A DNA stretch of 15,174 nt from JBHHYN01 sp046757565 (lineage in GTDB: Bacteria; Pseudomonadota; Gammaproteobacteria; Eutrophobiales; Eutrophobiaceae): the NCBI GenBank assembly GCA_046757565.1, contig JBHHYN010000068.1, positions 1-15,174 of the forward strand. The letters are read 5' to 3'. Below, piece by piece: positions 8,016 through 14,829 of this stretch; position 1 is the stretch's first letter; each line of letters begins with the position of its first letter. A model generated the notes under the pieces. It was given only the letters and a program-made list of their open reading frames with translations, had not been told where the DNA came from and did not search any database. A program made the translations under genes and the position numbers.

Positions 8016-8476
8016 CGGGACTGCCTCGCAGCACGCCGTACTGCCCTGAGAATGCGGTGGTGGGTGCCACAGCGGCAGAGATTATCCGCCAGCGCCTCCC
8101 GTATCTGCAGTTCATCAGGGTGGGGATTACGATTGAGCAGGGCTTTTACGCTGATCACCATCCCGGGAATACAGTAGCCGCACTGGGCCGCGCGTTCATC
8201 GATAAAGGCCTGCTGTACCGGGTCCGGATCTTCCGCACTGCCCAGACCCTCTATGCTGGTAATCGTCTTGCCTGCGAATCCCCCCACCGGTACAGCGCAG
8301 GAAAATGCCGCCTCTCCATCGACCAGCACCTTGCAGGCCCCGCACTGCTCCTGGCCGCACCCCAGCTTTACCCCCTTGAGGCCCAGGTCGTTGCGCAATA
8401 CATAAATCAGGGGGGTCTCCGGGTCAGCGACCACCTCATGGACAGCGCCATTCACCTTCAACTTAATGGTCGACAT
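8012..8476 (-). CDS. Molybdenum hydroxylase, [2Fe-2S] small subunit (IorA-like)
   Basis: Electron-transfer subunit of 154 aa carrying two [2Fe-2S] clusters. The N-terminal plant-ferredoxin-type cluster is in GCGQEQCGACKVLVDGEAAF followed by SC (C-x4-C-x2-C-x11-C). The C-terminal helical domain has CGYCIPGMVIS and NLCRCGTH (C-x2-C ... C-x-C). This is the full cysteine set of the XdhA C-terminal/CoxS/IorA family, and the length is normal. The ATG at 8476 starts the usual IKLKVNG beta strand; only a weak GGAAAG lies upstream. The stop overlaps the start of the large subunit by 4 bp, so the pair is co-translated. It lies 47 bp downstream of the alcohol dehydrogenase on the same strand and is probably in the same transcript. 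Confidence 0.94.
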   Translation of the reverse strand: MSTIKLKVNGAVHEVVADPETPLIYVLRNDLGLKGVKLGCGQEQCGACKVLVDGEAAFSCAVPVGGFAGKTITSIEGLGSAEDPDPVQQAFIDERAAQCGYCIPGMVISVKALLNRNPHPDELQIREALADNLCRCGTHHRILRAVRRAARQSR

Positions 8477-8523
8477 CAGCGCCAGCTGCTTTCCATGACT
8501 TCACGGACATAAAGAGCCGAAGC

Positions 8524-9555
8524 TCAGTCAATGAGCAACGCCGCCCTGCCGGTGATCGCTCCCTGTTCCAGGCGCTCGTGGGTCAGTTCCGCCTCTTCAA
8601 GTCGGCGGATTTCTGTGACCATGGGCCAGACCTCGCCCCTGGCCACGATGGCAAGGGTCTCCAGGACTTCCAGCCGGGTCACATAACGGCTGCCCAGCAG
8701 GACCAGCTCCTTTTGCAGCATCTCCCCGGCAAAAACCTGAAAGGGTTGCCCGGCGCCGCCCAGCGTAACCAGTCTGCCACGACGACCCAGAGCCCTGGCG
8801 CCTGCCTCCAGGGTGCTGGCACTGGAAACAAAATCGACGCTGACGTCAACTCCCCTGCCGCCGGTCAGCTCCAGCAAGGCTTCGCTGACCTTCCCGTTGG
8901 AGGCATCAACCACGGCATCGGCCCCGGCCTGGCGACAGGCGTCAAATTTGGCTGCGGCAATGTCCACCGCAATCACCCGTGCCCTGGCCCAACGGGCCAG
9001 CATTAACATGTGGATACCCACACCACCGCCCGCCCCGAATACCGCCACCGTCTCCCCGGCCTGGATCTGCGCCCGGCGCAGGACCTTGTAGGGAGTCGTC
9101 AAAGCATCACTGATCACTCCGATCTCGGCCGGATGGTTTTTGTAATCCAGCCCTTCAACCAGCTTGATGAAGTTGCGCTCGGGCAGTTTGATGTATTCCG
9201 CGTAGCCACCATCGGACTCGCGTCCCACGTAGCCGGCAAGATTTTCACAAAGCGGTTCCAGATTAGCCAAACACCAGCGACAATGCCCGCAGTTGAGATA
9301 AAAATAGGCGGTGACCGGATCGTCCTTCTGCAGCGCAGTGACTCCCGCACCGGTAGCGACGATTTCGCCGCTGATTTCATGGCCGATAATTCTTGGAAAG
9401 GTGGCCGGCACCCGTCCCGCCTTAAAATGCTGAATGGTCAGGCCGGAGCCGCAGGCGTACACCCTGGCCACCGCTTCACCCGGTTCGGGAACCGGATCCG
9501 GCACGGTCTCCAGTTTGAAAGGTTGATTAGGACCATGTAACACCATCGCTTTCAT
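8524..9555 (-). CDS. Zinc-dependent medium-chain alcohol dehydrogenase
   Basis: NAD(H)-dependent alcohol dehydrogenase of the MDR superfamily, 343 aa. Catalytic-zinc ligands are suggested by C35 (VYACGSGLT) and H59-E60 (GHEISGEIV), with D150 (VISDALTTPY) where many relatives carry Cys. The structural zinc site is complete: C89, C92, C95 and C103 in NCGHCRWCLANLEPLC. The Rossmann loop is VFGAGGGVG (about 172-180), and D198 in VIAVDIA suggests NAD rather than NADP. The start is firm, since AGGAG lies 7 bases before the ATG at 9555. It is co-directional with the molybdenum hydroxylase genes downstream and the acyl-CoA dehydrogenase upstream, separated from the latter by 240 bp. The actual alcohol or ring substrate cannot be inferred. 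Relatives include general alcohol dehydrogenases and 6-hydroxycyclohexenyl-CoA-type dehydrogenases. Confidence 0.92.
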   Translation of the reverse strand: MKAMVLHGPNQPFKLETVPDPVPEPGEAVARVYACGSGLTIQHFKAGRVPATFPRIIGHEISGEIVATGAGVTALQKDDPVTAYFYLNCGHCRWCLANLEPLCENLAGYVGRESDGGYAEYIKLPERNFIKLVEGLDYKNHPAEIGVISDALTTPYKVLRRAQIQAGETVAVFGAGGGVGIHMLMLARWARARVIAVDIAAAKFDACRQAGADAVVDASNGKVSEALLELTGGRGVDVSVDFVSSASTLEAGARALGRRGRLVTLGGAGQPFQVFAGEMLQKELVLLGSRYVTRLEVLETLAIVARGEVWPMVTEIRRLEEAELTHERLEQGAITGRAALLID

Positions 9556-9635
9556 GATTGCTCTCCTTACCAGGTTATGAGCACGGACACACTCTCATAG
9601 ACTCTGCCCGGGAGGAACAATCGGAGGCCGGCAGT

Positions 9636-9737
9636 ATGGATGAACAACTCGCCCGCAAGCGACCGTGTTTCAGCGTCATGGCTGTTCAAATCACTTATCG
9701 CTATTCGACTCGGGATCAAGTCCTAGATTTTCGTTAG
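9636..9737 (+). pseudogene. Short relic reading frame in repeat copy A
   Basis: A 33-codon frame starts at ATG 9636 with GGAGG 8 bases upstream and ends at TAG 9735. Its residues around CFSVMAVQITYRYSTRDQV align without gaps to the frame inside copy B at 13568-13627 (FSVMDTHIYYRHLTRRQA). Copy A lacks two bases near 9731 relative to B, so it ends early instead of continuing to the shared TTT-TAA. I read it as a decayed remnant of an unknown small gene, though a real small peptide is not excluded. Confidence 0.35.
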
Positions 9738-9780
9738 TTATTTTTAAAATCTCCGTGCTCTTCGGATCGTTATGGTGAAT
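9639..9780 (+). repeat. Diverged direct repeat, copy A (about 142 bp)
   Basis: Copy A aligns over its whole length with 13537-13679. Shared exact blocks, in order, are GATGAACAAC, CGCAAGCG, GTTTCAGCGT, ATGG, TTCGTTAGTTATTTTTAA and TATGGTGAAT. Between the blocks the copies diverge by substitutions and a few 1-3 base indels. It fills most of the gap between the alcohol dehydrogenase start and the acyl-CoA dehydrogenase stop. Confidence 0.8.
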
Positions 9781-9795
9781 TATATTGTCCGGCGC

Positions 9796-10974
9796 TTAAA
9801 TAATAAATTTCGAGGCCTTCAGCAGCAGAGTGCGGTTCACCCCGTCCGAATGCAAAAAGGCCGCCGCGTCCCGCATCAGTTTCTCCAGGCCGACATCGCG
9901 CATATAGCCATAGCCACCGAAGATTTCAGAGGCCTTGGTGACAATGTCCCAGGCCGACCGGGAGGCAAACACCTTGGGTAGCGCACCCAGGGTGGGGTCC
10001 CAGCCCCGATCACGGTGATCGGCGGACCAGGCCGCCTGGTGAATATAGCAGCGCGCTGCATCCATCAACATGCGCATTTCCGCGAGATCGATGGCCACGC
10101 TGTCGTGCTCGATCAGATTTTTTCCCCCTTGTACCCGCATCCTCGCCCACTCCAGCGCGCGCTCAAAGGCGGCTTCCGCAACACCGAGGACACTGGCGGC
10201 CGCATAGGCATTACTGGCGGGGAAAAACCGGGTCAATACCTCAAAGCCCTTGCCGGTCTCACCCACAACGTCACGGTCGGGGATAAAACAGTCCTCGAAA
10301 ATCAGCTCTGCATTATTGGCAAGACGCTCGCCCATTTTGTCATGGACATGACCGATGGAAAACCCCTGGGTATCGCGCTCCACCAGAAAGCAGGTACTGC
10401 CATCGGCCAGTGTCTTGCCTTTCTCGGTCTGCACAAATACCAGGTAGAGACTGGCGCGGTTGCCGTTGGAGATAAAGTGCTTCATGCCGTTCACGACCCA
10501 CCCGCCTTCGCTTCTAGCCGCCGAGGTGAGGAAAGGTTTGGCATGAGGGATAAAATAATCGGAAGCGGTCTCCGGTTCGGTAATGCCGATGGCCAGCAGA
10601 TATCTTGGGTCGTCCCGGAAAGCGGGCAGGTAGCGCGCCCGCTGTTCGTCATTGGCGGCGGCCTGCAGGGTCTGGACCAGTTTCAGGGTCTGTGCGAACA
10701 CCACGGAGACCCCAAGATCCCCCCGGGCCAGTTCTTCGATCACCATGGCCGTGGTCAGGGAGTCTGCGCCCAGCCCGCCGTACTCTTCGGCAAGAGTCAG
10801 TGTGCGGATACCGAGGTTGTCGGCCTGTTCCACAATGTCCCAGGAGAAACACTCTTCGGGGTTTTCAGCGCGGTCGAGCGTTGCTGCTACCGGCGTCACA
10901 AATCCATCGGTAAACCGGCGCACCGATTCAAGGATGGCCTTTTGCTCTTCGCTGCGGAGAAAAAAATCGTGCAT
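9796..10974 (-). CDS. Acyl-CoA dehydrogenase with atypical active-site segment
   Basis: FAD-dependent acyl-CoA dehydrogenase of 392 aa, normal length. The N-terminal helical domain is followed by the FAD/substrate strand ITEPETASD (131-139), VVNGMKHFISNG (160-171), KMGERLANNAELIFEDCFIP (213-232), and the C-terminal helical domain with EIFGGYGYMRDVGLEKLMRD (350-369). The segment that normally carries the catalytic Glu as YEGT is AAFLHSDGVNR (371-381), so no Glu is there; D377 or another residue would have to act as base. The arginine-containing helix-G alternative seen in isovaleryl/long-chain enzymes is not obvious either (LTRFFPASNAYAAAS). The start is supported by AAGGA 7-8 bases before the ATG. 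It is first in the minus-strand catabolic run. Substrate unknown; a ring-containing acyl-CoA is one possibility. Confidence 0.92.
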   Translation of the reverse strand: MHDFFLRSEEQKAILESVRRFTDGFVTPVAATLDRAENPEECFSWDIVEQADNLGIRTLTLAEEYGGLGADSLTTAMVIEELARGDLGVSVVFAQTLKLVQTLQAAANDEQRARYLPAFRDDPRYLLAIGITEPETASDYFIPHAKPFLTSAARSEGGWVVNGMKHFISNGNRASLYLVFVQTEKGKTLADGSTCFLVERDTQGFSIGHVHDKMGERLANNAELIFEDCFIPDRDVVGETGKGFEVLTRFFPASNAYAAASVLGVAEAAFERALEWARMRVQGGKNLIEHDSVAIDLAEMRMLMDAARCYIHQAAWSADHRDRGWDPTLGALPKVFASRSAWDIVTKASEIFGGYGYMRDVGLEKLMRDAAAFLHSDGVNRTLLLKASKFII

Positions 10975-11268
10975 AACAGGATCCTTTCAACTATTCAAAC
11001 ATGGACCGGGTATCTGCCTGATACCTCTGTTCCGGTCATCAACCTTAACATATAACATATAATACACCCAGAGCCTTATGCTTGATAAACAAAGGGTTGG
11101 TAGCCTGGCTGAGCACTTCGACAACGGATGGTATATTCCTCAAAACCGCCATCGCCTCGCCAGAGATGACTGTATCCTATCTCAAAAAATTCGGAATTCT
11201 TTACGATACCCGGTCAAGAGGTTTGACCTGATTTCCAACTAATATTTCATTGCAGGTATCGATCCGGG
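10975..11268. other. Intergenic region between Ser/Thr kinase and acyl-CoA dehydrogenase genes
   Basis: This 294-bp gap must carry the acyl-CoA dehydrogenase promoter (minus strand). An AT-rich block around 11048-11066 (TATAACATATAATAC) is the likeliest place, but no good -35 hexamer pairs with it. A perfect inverted repeat, GGTCAA-GAGGT-TTGACC, lies at 11212-11228 just beyond the end of the kinase gene. It has no T-run, so I do not call it a terminator. Confidence 0.4.
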
Positions 11269-13446
11269 TTATTTCCCACTGCCCCTAACAGCACTGATGC
11301 TACCTACCCAACGTGAATTTCCATTCAGACTATCGCCGCCGGGATCCATCACTATATTCCCGCCCCCCTTAGCATCCAGTGTAAAACTGAATTCCCGTTT
11401 ATAAGGATCCAGACATCGCCAGGACCCCCCCGAATTTGCAAATAACCATTTTGCATTCAGTGAATGATCTTCTGAAAATACAATTTTCAGGTTCCAACCC
11501 CCATAATGCATCGCCCACTGCCCAACTAATTTTTTGCAAATCTCCACTTTCACTTCTTTAATTTTTGTATTCCATGCTTTAATCTTATCACTATCCGGAA
11601 ACAAGGTGCGTGCTTCGGTGTATCTGTTTTCTGCCAACTTTAAATCAAGGGTTTTTACAGCCGACTCTATTTCAACCACCTGCTGATCAATTTTCCGCTC
11701 TCGTTCCGCGTCAGCTTTCCTCTGCGCTTCTTCCCTGGCTTTCCTGGCATTTTCCTGCTCTATTTGCTGGCGTTCCAACTCCGCCAGACGTTGTTCTTCT
11801 TTAAGTCTGTTTTCCTCCTCAATTCTCTTTTTCTCCCTTTCCTGCTGTTTCTCTCTCTCCAATTCCGCCAGCCGCCGTTTTTCCTCTTTGCGCTTGCGTT
11901 CCTGTTCCTGACGCTTCTTTTCCAGTTCCAGGGCAATTTTATCCGCCTCTGCTTTTTTTTCCTGTAATTTCAGTCTTGCCAGCTTTATCTCCCTTGAATC
12001 CGGTCCGGCTATATCCGCCTTTAATAAGGCCCTGTCAGCTTCATCAAAATTATTTTCAGACATCAGTGCAATGGCCATTTGCAGAAAATGCTCTAATATT
12101 TGCCTTTTCCCATCAATAGCGGCTGCATTACCGGGATCAATTTCAAGGACATGAAGATAAATTTCCAGGGAGTTACTGCCTTGCGGTTCGAGATAATTCC
12201 CGGCATTGAATGCAGTTTCCGCTTTTAAAATTAATGCATCAATCTCCTGTTGCCGCCTTTGCAAACGGACTTGTTCCCGGGTCAATTGTCTTGCCAGTGC
12301 TAATTCTTTCTCCTCCGTTTGCATACCGCCCTTTATAAACTTTACTACTACAGGTGCATAATCTGATAACCACTCATTTAAAGTATTACGCCGGTAATAT
12401 CCAACTAAAAGAATGATTAAGATCAATATCACGAATATTGGTAAATACCGGGGCCTTGATTTGCGCTCCTTAACTAGACTTGTGCCCGGCTCTGTTGGTC
12501 GCTTTTCGAAATTATTGATACGGTTAATTTCATCCAATTCATTCGCTAAATCAAAATCCCGCTTCCATTCGCTAATAGTTTGAGGACGATCCTGCTTCTT
12601 GAACTGAATTGCATGATCAATCGCTTTAAGAAAACGGCCAGAATAAGTTCCCCTCCCTATCTCCACCACCGGAACAAACACATCTTTCCGACCCTCGAGT
12701 ATGGCCTTGCTTCGATCGACTGCATCTAAAGGAACAACACCTGCAACAGCACGATAGAGGGTAGCCCCTAATCCATATATATCTGTCCAGGGTCCCTGCT
12801 CGTCACTCTTGCTGAAGTACTGTTCAAAGGGTGCGTAACCGGGGGTAACAAGGCTTGTTAGTGTTTTTGTCTGTTCGCCCAGTGCCTGTCTGGCTGATCC
12901 AAAATCAAGCAGTACCGGACTACCATCATTACGAATGAAGATGTTGTCCGGCTTAATGTCCCTATGAATAAATCCCGCTTTATGAACAACTTCAAGTCCA
13001 CCCAGGATTGGAATTAAGATCTTAAGAAGTTCCGTTTCTTCCAACGTCTTCTTCCCTGCCAGCTTTTCTTGTAGACTCTGGCCCTGCTCATAGGCCATCA
13101 CCATATAACCCGTATTATTTTCCTCAAATACAGCAAGTACACGGACTATGTCCGGGTGTTCAAACCTGGCGAGGGTGCGTGCTTCTGTTATGAATCTCTC
13201 AAGTCCCCATGTATATTGTTTACCGTGATTCTCCGAGACAGGATGAACTGAGAAATCCCCTACACGAACGGCCAGTTCTATCGGCAGATATTCCTTAATC
13301 GCGACATACTTATCCAAATTGGAATCATAGGCCAAATAGGTGATACCAAAGCCTCCCTGGCCCAATATCTCCTTGATTTCATACCAATGGAGTTTGTAGC
13401 CTGGTTTGAGTGAATTTCTATGAAGAACCGAATTTTTCTTTCGCAT
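11269..13446 (-). CDS. Membrane Hanks-type Ser/Thr kinase with TPR-like, coiled-coil and novel C-terminal regions
   Basis: 725 aa. The N-terminal cytoplasmic kinase domain (about 20-300) is complete: G-loop ILGQGGFGITYLAY (27-40), K51 in VAIKEY, E88 in ITEAR, catalytic HRD with D163 in IHRDIKPDNIFI, DFG at 181-183, and PGYAPFEQY at 202-210. One transmembrane helix (about 334-351, LPIFVILILIILLVGYY) follows a basic stretch. Beyond it are TPR-like helices (about 400-490, including FNAGNYLE and NNFDEADRALL), an extreme Glu/Lys/Arg coiled coil (about 491-590), and a C-terminal domain of about 90 residues rich in Gly, Trp and beta pattern (VGQWAMHYGGWNLKIVFSED). I do not recognise that domain. The gene is clearly more AT-rich than the flanking catabolic genes, suggesting acquisition. 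No phosphatase or FHA partner is adjacent. There is no strong Shine-Dalgarno sequence before the ATG, and the palindrome AATTCA-A-TGAATT (13479-13491) lies upstream. Confidence 0.93.
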   Translation of the reverse strand: MRKKNSVLHRNSLKPGYKLHWYEIKEILGQGGFGITYLAYDSNLDKYVAIKEYLPIELAVRVGDFSVHPVSENHGKQYTWGLERFITEARTLARFEHPDIVRVLAVFEENNTGYMVMAYEQGQSLQEKLAGKKTLEETELLKILIPILGGLEVVHKAGFIHRDIKPDNIFIRNDGSPVLLDFGSARQALGEQTKTLTSLVTPGYAPFEQYFSKSDEQGPWTDIYGLGATLYRAVAGVVPLDAVDRSKAILEGRKDVFVPVVEIGRGTYSGRFLKAIDHAIQFKKQDRPQTISEWKRDFDLANELDEINRINNFEKRPTEPGTSLVKERKSRPRYLPIFVILILIILLVGYYRRNTLNEWLSDYAPVVVKFIKGGMQTEEKELALARQLTREQVRLQRRQQEIDALILKAETAFNAGNYLEPQGSNSLEIYLHVLEIDPGNAAAIDGKRQILEHFLQMAIALMSENNFDEADRALLKADIAGPDSREIKLARLKLQEKKAEADKIALELEKKRQEQERKRKEEKRRLAELEREKQQEREKKRIEEENRLKEEQRLAELERQQIEQENARKAREEAQRKADAERERKIDQQVVEIESAVKTLDLKLAENRYTEARTLFPDSDKIKAWNTKIKEVKVEICKKLVGQWAMHYGGWNLKIVFSEDHSLNAKWLFANSGGSWRCLDPYKREFSFTLDAKGGGNIVMDPGGDSLNGNSRWVGSISAVRGSGK

Positions 13447-13536
13447 CTGGGTATGATTTCGACATTACACGAGATTTTAATTCAATGAATTGAAATATTT
13501 TCTAAAAGTATTTGAGATATTTTGTCATCTTGTTAA

Positions 13537-13679
13537 GATGAACAACACCATCGCAAGCGCATGAAGTTTCAGCGTAATGGATACTCATATCTATTACCGC
13601 CATCTAACCCGGAGGCAAGCCCTCGATATCTTCGTTAGTTATTTTTAACTTTTATTATCTCTGTACCTCTATGGTGAAT
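13537..13679 (+). repeat. Diverged direct repeat, copy B (about 143 bp)
   Basis: Partner of 9639-9780, in the same orientation, about 3.9 kb away. It occupies the divergent gap between the Ser/Thr kinase and the GNAT gene and ends 14 bases before the GNAT start. It holds a short frame (ATG 13577 to TAA 13646, 23 codons) ending DIFVSYF, which is the better preserved C-terminus of the two relics. Upstream a TGA (13562) and a 1-base length difference from copy A break the frame. GNAT transcription probably starts in or near this repeat; TATTAT at 13653-13658 is a possible -10. Confidence 0.8.
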
Positions 13680-13693
13680 CAAATAGTTAAAAA

Positions 13694-14176
13694 ATGCCTG
13701 ATGATATTAAGCTTAGACTGGCGACTGTAGCCGAGGCCGGGCAACTCGCGGCAATGTCACGGGACCTTGTTGAGCAGGGCTTAGGGTGGTCTTGGAGATC
13801 GTCCCGGATAGTCCGGCACATTCGATCAGCGGAGAGCATTGTCTTAGTGGCCCGGAGCCATGGACAGATAATTGGATTTGCGATTATGCACTTCGGCGAG
13901 GAGGAAGCTCACTTGGACCTACTGGCGGTGAAGCCAACGTATCAACGTACAGGTATTGGGCGGCAACTCATTGAGTGGTTGGAAAAGTCGGCCCTGGTTG
14001 CGGGGATTTCGATAATTTACCTTGAAGTACGCGCTAAAAACAGAGAGGCACGAATGTTTTATGAAAGGCTCGGGTATCGTCGCATCCGACAGGTGCAAGG
14101 TTATTACTCCGGTCGCGAATCGGCAGTATGCATGGCTATCGATCTCTGGTACTCAAGATGCAGCACAGCTACATGA
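13694..14176 (+). CDS. GNAT-family N-acetyltransferase (RimI-like)
   Basis: Acetyl-CoA-dependent N-acetyltransferase of 160 aa in a single GNAT domain. Motif A is LDLLAVKPTYQRTGIGRQL, with the pyrophosphate-binding Q-x-x-G-x-G at Q84-G89. Motif B/C is YLEVRAKNREARMFYERLGY (109-128), followed by GYYSGRESAVCMAI, a tail resembling RimI-type protein alpha-N-acetyltransferases. The substrate could equally be a small molecule. The ATG at 13694 lies in an A-rich run with no Shine-Dalgarno sequence, and no better in-frame start was seen. It is divergent from the Ser/Thr kinase and starts immediately after diverged repeat copy B. It stands alone, convergent with the glycine-zipper gene, which fits an accessory or acquired gene. 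Confidence 0.88.
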   Translation: MPDDIKLRLATVAEAGQLAAMSRDLVEQGLGWSWRSSRIVRHIRSAESIVLVARSHGQIIGFAIMHFGEEEAHLDLLAVKPTYQRTGIGRQLIEWLEKSALVAGISIIYLEVRAKNREARMFYERLGYRRIRQVQGYYSGRESAVCMAIDLWYSRCSTAT

Positions 14177-14184
14177 CAAATCGT

Positions 14185-14292
14185 TTAGCTTAATATATCT
14201 TTAAGGTTTTCCTCCATGCGGCGTGCAGTATCCAGTTCTCCATCAGGCATCGCGTCCAGAATTACAATACCATTGAATCGACTTTCACCCAT
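14185..14292 (-). pseudogene. 35-codon remnant-like ORF of unknown family
   Basis: The frame reads MGESRFNGIVILDAMPDGEL and ends EENLKDILS before TAA. The composition (a hydrophobic strand IVILDAMP, then a charged amphipathic helix) looks like part of a folded domain rather than random sequence. There is no Shine-Dalgarno sequence, and an in-frame TGA lies a few codons upstream of the ATG. I suspect the end of a larger decayed gene. I do not recognise the family. Confidence 0.28.
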
Positions 14293-14346
14293 GTTTTTAC
14301 GCCAACATCAACATATAAAGATGAATCCCTGTATAAGTGGTTCCAA

Positions 14347-14772
14347 TTAGCGCCATCCGATCGGGTCATATCCACGAATACGCAGGCATTTGTTCACGAA
14401 GTGTCGAAAAACAGGGTCTGGCCCATTAGAGCGGAGGATCCCCCGCGCCAGCCCCCCGACAACGCCACCAGCGGCGCCGGCAGCGGCACCTGGACCTGCG
14501 TGTCCGCGGGTGGCGCCTGCCGCGGCTCCCACTGCACCGCCCACCGCCGCACCTCCAGCAGTGCTGGCAGCGATATCAGATCCATTGTGGGGATTCACTC
14601 CATTAGCCCTGGCGAGTTCAATGCACTCGTTAATATCATGCTCGGCAGCGACTTTCCCAACGCTTTTGAAATGGACATTCGGGTACAATACAGGGCGCTT
14701 GGCCGCGTAGCCTGCCATTGGGAACAGCAAGATGATCATGATAACTGGCGAATGAACAAGGAATTGTCTCAA
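14347..14772 (-). CDS. Exported glycine-zipper protein
   Basis: Small envelope protein of 141 aa. The start is a TTG at 14772, chosen because AGGAG lies exactly 7 bases upstream and no ATG gives a complete signal peptide. The N-terminus has a hydrophobic core (SPVIMIILLFPMAGYA) and likely cleavage near A23-A24, without a lipobox Cys. Residues about 66-112 are a Gly/Ala-rich glycine zipper (GGAAVGGAVGAAAGA and GAAAGAAGGVVGGLARG), which packs as membrane-associated helices. Cysteines flank it in INECIELA and NKCLRIRGYDPIGWR and could form a disulfide. The conserved-looking tail CLxxxGYxxIGW is shared by many proteobacterial glycine-zipper proteins of unknown function. Its promoter and an overlapping palindrome are visible upstream. 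Confidence 0.85.
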   Translation of the reverse strand: MRQFLVHSPVIMIILLFPMAGYAAKRPVLYPNVHFKSVGKVAAEHDINECIELARANGVNPHNGSDIAASTAGGAAVGGAVGAAAGATRGHAGPGAAAGAAGGVVGGLARGILRSNGPDPVFRHFVNKCLRIRGYDPIGWR

Positions 14773-14799
14773 TTGATGTCTCCTGTATATGCTATTTAG

Positions 14800-14829
14800 A
14801 TTCTAAATGAGAACCGCCCAACCAGGCAA
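14800..14829 (-). promoter_or_regulatory. Promoter of glycine-zipper gene with palindrome over the -10
   Basis: On the minus strand, TTGCCT (14829-14824) and TAGAAT (14805-14800) are separated by 18 bases, a plausible sigma-70 pair placed 27 bases before the start codon. The -10 lies inside a perfect 15-bp palindrome, ATTTAGA-T-TCTAAAT (14794-14808), which could be an operator. Confidence 0.5.

Noticed and set aside
10015..11055. 346-codon plus-strand frame
   Set aside because: Antisense shadow of the acyl-CoA dehydrogenase, without domain-like sequence.
11212..11228. Hairpin GGTCAA-GAGGT-TTGACC as terminator of the Ser/Thr kinase
   Set aside because: Only a 6-bp stem, and no T-run follows on the minus strand.
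11078..11242. 54-codon plus-strand frame between acyl-CoA dehydrogenase and kinase
   Set aside because: No good Shine-Dalgarno sequence and no recognisable domain; probably chance, although TATAAT lies at 11058-11063.
13602..13640. Integron attC-like site (ATCTAAC ... GTTAGTT) before the GNAT gene
   Set aside because: The 3' core violates GTTRRRY, the site is too short, the left core is not conserved in copy A, and no attC follows the GNAT gene.
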